Source of the DNA: Actinomycetes bacterium
GTDB lineage: Bacteria > Actinomycetota > Acidimicrobiia > Acidimicrobiales > Palsa-688
DNA length: 9,826 nucleotides
Direction: 5' to 3'
Assembly (NCBI GenBank): GCA_021819345.1
Contig: JAKARG010000088.1
Location: 1-9,826, forward strand
Part shown: one piece after another, positions 6,843 through 9,826 of the stretch
Numbering within the stretch: the stretch's first letter is position 1
How the letters are laid out: every line of letters begins with the position of its first letter
The notes under the pieces: model-generated
Told to the model about the DNA's origin: nothing
What the model saw: only the letters and a program-made list of their open reading frames with translations
Databases searched by the model: none
Program-made: the position numbers and the translations under genes

Positions 6843-8279
6843 TTACGAGCTCCCGCCGACGCCTGGTGGCTCGACCCGCTCGAGCTGGCGGAGCTGGTCC
6901 CTTGCGAGCCGGACCAGCTCGGTCACCGAGTTGAGAATGGCGAGATCCTTGGCCGGCAGGCCGTAGCCTGCTCCGACGAGCACGGTCAGCACGGAGGTCC
7001 CCGACACCACGACCGCCTCCAAGGCTCGAGTGCCGACGCCAGGAGAGCTTCCGGCGAGCACTATCGAGCGGCCCCCTATCCTCGGTACATCGGGAAGGGG
7101 GCCGGACGCAGCAGAGCCGGAGCTACCATTACCAGAAGAAGGCTCACTTGCGTGGACAATACCGTTGAATGCGTTGTCGGCGTCCGCGACAGAGGAGCAA
7201 GAGGCTGCCATCGACAATATGATTGCACCCTCGGAATGGCTCGAAGAGAGCTGCAGGATCGAAGAGCCGAGCAGGAAACCGTCTGCGGAGATGTTCTCGC
7301 AACCCGCATCTTGGGCTGCACCCGCCAGGGCTCCGAGGCCTTCAGTAGGTGCACCGGAGCCGGAGGAGGCCGTCGACACTCCTGTCGTCGGATCGACGCT
7401 GAAGGCCCTCGGGACGTCCGCGCAGGGCAAGACGGCTTCGCTCGACCATTCGCTCGGACAGCCCTGCACACCGAGGCGGTTCATGCCGGCCAGTTCAGGG
7501 GGCGGAGGACTGCTCCTCGCAGGTCCCACGCGGTCGAGCTGTCGGAGCTGCGCCGAGCCGAGGGCGACCAGCAGAGCTGGAGAGCTGAGCTCCTGGGGCA
7601 GGTTCTCCCCGAGGTCGGTCGCCACGATGACCATGGTGGTTACCAACGAGGTGCCGGAGCGAACCTGGACCGACCCGGCGTCGTGGCTCACCCCGGGAGA
7701 CAAGATCACAGCCGAGCGGTCCCCGAGGTGCGGCGCGGCGGTGTCGATGCCGGAGCCCGGCCCGCCGGAGCTGCCCGAGTTGGTGCTCGACGACAGGAGC
7801 TGGGCGTAGGCGCTGTTGGCAGCACTGAGCGAGGGACAGGACATCGCCTCGGACTCGAGAAGCGCGCCCGCCGATCGAGCCTGGCTCGTCGAGGCCCCCA
7901 TGATGAAGAACTCGACGTCGGCGTTGCTGCACCCGTAGGTCGGCGGGGACGACGCGAGGAGCCCGAAGCCCGGATCGGGTATGAAGATCTTCGGCACGGC
8001 CGAGCACGGCACCAGCGGCTCGTCGGCCCATCCGCTCGGACATCCGGAGACCCCGGGCGCCAGTAGTGCTGACAATCGTGGGGTCGGGGCCAGGTTTGCC
8101 GGTTGACCTCGCTCGGGCGTGGTCCGAGCCGACGAGCGCTTCGTAGGGGCCACAGGCGAGCCCTTGGCGACCGAGCGTCCTGCGGTGGCCCGAGCTGCCC
8201 CGCAGCCACCGAGGGTGAAGGCGAGAAGGGCGGCCAGGGCAAAGAGGCACCACCTATTAGCCTCCCCACACTTCCCCAT
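6843..8279 (-). CDS. Secreted lipoprotein with two tandem four-cysteine domains
   Basis: A 478-residue envelope lipoprotein of unknown function. The N-terminus has a short charged region, a hydrophobic stretch (residues 10-23) and a lipobox LGGC ending at Cys 26, so it should be lipid-anchored on the outer face of the membrane. A Ser/Thr/Pro/Arg-rich linker (27-67) leads to two similar domains. Domain A (about 68-251) has Cys 80, 92, 117 and 148; domain B (about 263-469) has Cys 274, 286, 327 and 361. Both begin GCPSxW, then PC and VP, and both end in QLRQL[DE]RV. Two disulfides per domain are likely. The frame is open upstream to 8444, but ATG 8279 is the start that gives the signal peptide. 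It has no Shine-Dalgarno, while a promoter lies just upstream, suggesting a leaderless mRNA. The general layout recalls mycobacterial extracellular sensor-type domains, but I do not claim that family. First gene of the probable operon. Confidence 0.9.
   Translation of the reverse strand: MGKCGEANRWCLFALAALLAFTLGGCGAARATAGRSVAKGSPVAPTKRSSARTTPERGQPANLAPTPRLSALLAPGVSGCPSGWADEPLVPCSAVPKIFIPDPGFGLLASSPPTYGCSNADVEFFIMGASTSQARSAGALLESEAMSCPSLSAANSAYAQLLSSSTNSGSSGGPGSGIDTAAPHLGDRSAVILSPGVSHDAGSVQVRSGTSLVTTMVIVATDLGENLPQELSSPALLVALGSAQLRQLDRVGPARSSPPPPELAGMNRLGVQGCPSEWSSEAVLPCADVPRAFSVDPTTGVSTASSGSGAPTEGLGALAGAAQDAGCENISADGFLLGSSILQLSSSHSEGAIILSMAASCSSVADADNAFNGIVHASEPSSGNGSSGSAASGPLPDVPRIGGRSIVLAGSSPGVGTRALEAVVVSGTSVLTVLVGAGYGLPAKDLAILNSVTELVRLARDQLRQLERVEPPGVGGSS
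6873..7493 (-). repeat. Lipoprotein domain B (second copy of the internal duplication)
   Basis: Codes residues 263-469. It is colinear with domain A and ends QLRQLERV. It carries a Ser/Gly-rich insertion around 379-393, at the place where domain A has a similar Ser/Gly-rich run (163-177). Confidence 0.85.
7527..8078 (-). repeat. Lipoprotein domain A (first copy of the internal duplication)
   Basis: Codes residues 68-251. It shares GCPSxW, a following PC, VP, GC, a later Cys, an [LI]G[DG]RS motif, SGTS and the terminal QLRQLDRV with domain B in the same order. The copies are clearly diverged, so the duplication is old. Confidence 0.85.
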
Positions 8280-8285
8280 GGGAGC

Positions 8286-8314
8286 GTCGTAGCAGCTCAG
8301 TTGGAGTTTGTCAA
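8286..8314 (-). promoter_or_regulatory. Promoter of the lipoprotein operon, probably giving a leaderless transcript
   Basis: On the minus strand a perfect TTGACA (8314-8309) is followed after 17 bp by TACGAC (8291-8286), three of six matches to the -10 consensus including the T and A at its first two positions. Six bases separate this from the ATG at 8279, so the normal start point falls on or next to the A of the ATG. With no ribosome binding site in between, this fits leaderless transcription, common in actinobacteria. It may drive the four downstream genes. Confidence 0.65.
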
Positions 8315-8392
8315 GAGGGCGCTGGGGTCGTGGCCCACGAGCCTTGCGTGGGGCGACCGCACCGAGCGGAGCCCGGGAACATTTGCCGGATT

Positions 8393-8411
8393 GGAGCGGT
8401 TTGTTCGCTCC
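8393..8411. other. Short GC-rich hairpin in the gap between the hypothetical gene and the lipoprotein promoter
   Basis: GGAGCG and CGCTCC form a perfect 6-bp stem with a 7-nt loop. It lies 68 bp after the stop of the hypothetical gene and 79 bp before the -35 box. There is no T-tract on either strand, so it could be a weak terminator or an upstream regulatory structure. The rest of 8280-8478 holds nothing I can name apart from the promoter. Confidence 0.3.
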
Positions 8412-8478
8412 GGAGCCTCTAGGGCCGGCCTCGGATCGGAGCATGTCTCCCAGGGCCCCCGACAGCCCGGGTGGGGCG

Positions 8479-8913
8479 TCACCGGCGCTCGGTGAGGACC
8501 TCTACGTGGTGGTGCGTGTCGCAGAAGCACGCCGCGATGTCATCGTGGCTCGCCCCGCCTCCGACGCCCGTTCGGATCACGCCGAGCTCCTCTTGCGATA
8601 GTGGCGCCGGACTCTCCCCCTTCACGCTCAGGGCGGGGGAGCCGGTGCTTTTGACGCTACGCCACCTTTCGGGGGCTGAAGGGAGTTGCCGGGCGAGCCG
8701 GGTGACGGCGAGCCGGCAGCTCCCAGCCGGCGCATCCCTCCAGACGATCTCCCGGCAGTCCGATAGGGCCGACAACGGGTGGAACCCGAACGTGCACTTC
8801 CGGCTGGGCACAGCGTCCTCGTTGTCGGAACGAGCGACCACGACGGTGGCGTCGCTCTCCGCGTACCGCTCCACCGGAGGCGCCGGCCCCAACAGGCCCG
8901 GCTGGTCCGACAC
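8479..8913 (-). CDS. Hypothetical protein
   Basis: A 144-residue frame with no family I recognise. About 85 % of its codons end in G or C by hand count, which supports coding on this strand. The product is soluble, mixed in charge and has five cysteines (two in the middle, one near an AGSC stretch, two close to the end in a CFC motif), followed by a DTHHHVE segment that could bind metal. There is no signal peptide or membrane segment. The start is uncertain: the GTG at 8913 has no properly spaced ribosome binding site, only a GGTGAT directly abutting it. The frame is in register with the ERCC4 gene: apart from the TGA at 9018-9016 it is open all the way back into it. A short plus-strand frame across 8308-8601 is the in-register antisense alternative. 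The TGA at 8481-8479 is a normal stop. Confidence 0.5.
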   Translation of the reverse strand: MSDQPGLLGPAPPVERYAESDATVVVARSDNEDAVPSRKCTFGFHPLSALSDCREIVWRDAPAGSCRLAVTRLARQLPSAPERWRSVKSTGSPALSVKGESPAPLSQEELGVIRTGVGGGASHDDIAACFCDTHHHVEVLTERR

Positions 8914-9015
8914 ATCACCAGGTCGCTGATCGATCCGGCCTAATCGGCGATCGAGTCGGCCGGGTCGGCCAGCACCTGCCCCAGGGCGTGACCGGCGATC
9001 GGCGAGGACTTTCCC

Positions 9016-9826
9016 TCATCCCGGCTCCTCTCCGTCGACCCGGTCGGCTCGCTCGGCGGCTCCGTTCCCGGGGTGGGCGGCGGCGTAGGCCTCGAGCACC
9101 TCGGGGCGCAGGCGGCCCCGGTCCGAGACCTCGAGGCCGGCCTGCCGGGCCCAGGCGCGCACCTCGGCGGCACTCGGCCGCGCCAGCGGCGCGAGCGGGC
9201 CGGGGGCGGGCAGCGGCGCCAGGCCCATGCGCTCGGTCGCCCGGGGCTCGGCCTGCGCCCAGGCGAAGGCGGCGGCGAGGTAGCGGTAGGTCCACTCCTC
9301 GGCGAGGCGGCGGTTGTCGCAGAACACGATCGGCACCCCCGGCCAGCGCACCTGCAGCTCCGCCAGGCCGTCGGCGACGATCGCCGGGCGCACCCGCTCG
9401 AGGCCGAAGACTGCCGAGTAGCGCGCCTCGACCACCACCGCGGCGCGCGGCAAGGCAGCCAGCTCGCCCAGGGCGTAGCGCAGCCGACCCGAGACGAGCG
9501 AGGCGACGAGGTCGGCGAGCGACTTGCGCTCGACCGAGGCGACGAGGTGCCCGTCGTGGGCCACGGCGTAGTCGCCGCAGGGCAGGCCGACCCGGCTGGT
9601 GGCGATCGCCTGGGTGGAGAAGCGCCACGGGCGCTGCTCGTGGGAGTCGACCAGGACCTCCAGACGGGCGATCCCCCCGGCTCTCGCCGTCGGCATCCGG
9701 ACGTCGGGGCGGGCCTGCCTGCGGGTCCGGGGCGACTGCCAGAAGACCATGTCGCGGCCGCGGCCCTTGGTGTAGACGAGCTGGGAGCGCTGCTCGCGTC
9801 CCCGGTCGGCGACGATGTCGATCGCC
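9016..9826 (-). CDS. ERCC4-type nuclease fused to an Lsr2-like DNA-binding domain, 5' end outside window
   Basis: 269 codons are visible; the frame is open to the right edge and the sequence before the first internal Met (9750) is clearly protein-like (DRGRE, then a YTKGRGRD stretch), so the true start lies outside. Numbering from the first whole codon: an ERCC4/XPF-type nuclease domain spans about 54-188, with VDSHE at 59-63, GDY at 84-86 and ERKSLAD at 99-105. This keeps the GD...ERKxxxD metal-binding core of active XPF-family nucleases. The C-terminal part, about 217-253, matches the Lsr2 DNA-binding fold: EVRAWAR, then VSDRGRL with the RGR at 236-238 that in Lsr2 enters the minor groove of AT-rich DNA, then a short helix with AYAAAH. 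A Pro/Ala-rich linker joins the two. XPF-type helix-hairpin-helix sequences were not seen. Predicted role: structure-specific or tract-specific DNA cleavage in repair or defence (inference). Confidence 0.92.
   Translation of the reverse strand, partial: AIDIVADRGREQRSQLVYTKGRGRDMVFWQSPRTRRQARPDVRMPTARAGGIARLEVLVDSHEQRPWRFSTQAIATSRVGLPCGDYAVAHDGHLVASVERKSLADLVASLVSGRLRYALGELAALPRAAVVVEARYSAVFGLERVRPAIVADGLAELQVRWPGVPIVFCDNRRLAEEWTYRYLAAAFAWAQAEPRATERMGLAPLPAPGPLAPLARPSAAEVRAWARQAGLEVSDRGRLRPEVLEAYAAAHPGNGAAERADRVDGEEPG

Noticed and set aside
6831..8066. 411-codon open frame on the plus strand across the lipoprotein gene
   Set aside because: Antisense shadow: no domain, no ribosome binding site recognised, and the minus strand has a lipobox and two repeated domains.
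8280..8444. Longer lipoprotein start at ATG 8444
   Set aside because: It would place 55 mainly Arg/Pro/Gly-rich residues before the signal peptide and make the promoter at 8314-8286 coding. ATG 8279 gives a normal lipoprotein signal sequence.
8471..8929. 152-codon plus-strand frame opposite the hypothetical gene
   Set aside because: No recognisable domain, Ser/Arg/Pro-rich composition, and the minus frame has the better G/C-ending codon pattern. Not fully excluded, hence the moderate confidence of the minus call.
8920..8970. GC-rich palindromic bits (GATCGATC, GGCC-N-GGCC) after the nuclease stop as a terminator
   Set aside because: The stems are short and scattered, with no single stable hairpin followed by a T-tract.
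1..9826. CRISPR array, tRNA, rRNA, insertion sequence or phage attachment site
   Set aside because: I saw no regularly spaced direct repeats, no cloverleaf-like sequence, no transposase motif and no terminal inverted repeats.

Overview
The window is a GC-rich bacterial segment in which every gene I can support lies on the minus strand. Codon third positions are mostly G or C, and the codons TTA, CTA and TCA are rare. The best taxonomic marker is at the right end: an ERCC4-type nuclease fused to an Lsr2-like DNA-binding domain, an arrangement I know from Actinomycetota. An actinobacterium is therefore likely; the class cannot be fixed from this window.

Layout in the direction of transcription, right to left: (1) 9826-9016, the C-terminal part of the ERCC4-Lsr2 nuclease, whose start lies beyond the right edge; (2) 8913-8479, a small hypothetical gene with good codon bias but no clear ribosome binding site; (3) 8478-8280, an intergenic stretch with a short hairpin and a convincing promoter placed so that the transcript would begin at, or next to, the ATG of the next gene; (4) 8279-6843, a secreted lipoprotein made of two tandem copies of a four-cysteine domain; (5) 6804-5710, a four-helix membrane protein with three zinc ribbons; (6) 5717-5130, a zinc-ribbon plus DUF4234 membrane protein that overlaps the previous gene by 8 bp; (7) 5032 to the left edge, a very large secreted protein that is still open at base 1 (at least 1677 codons).

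Gene 7 fills half the window and is easy to miss. It has no stop codon inside the window, and its antisense strand carries long spurious open frames. I read its frame line by line and found no stop. It has a long signal peptide, two unnamed beta-rich modules, seven C-x(4-6)-C-[WF] repeats of about 60 residues that probably form a seven-bladed propeller, an Ig-like segment, two putative-Ig (He_PIG-type) domains, one IPT/TIG domain and a further unnamed beta-rich C-terminal region.

Genes 4 to 7 are co-directional with gaps of 38, -8 and 97 bp and may form one cell-envelope operon: an anchored lipoprotein, two zinc-ribbon membrane proteins whose soluble parts probably face the cytoplasm, and a giant surface or secreted protein. 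The joint function is unknown. A surface display, adhesion or envelope-sensing role is inference from domain types only. Genes 1 and 2 look like a separate unit.
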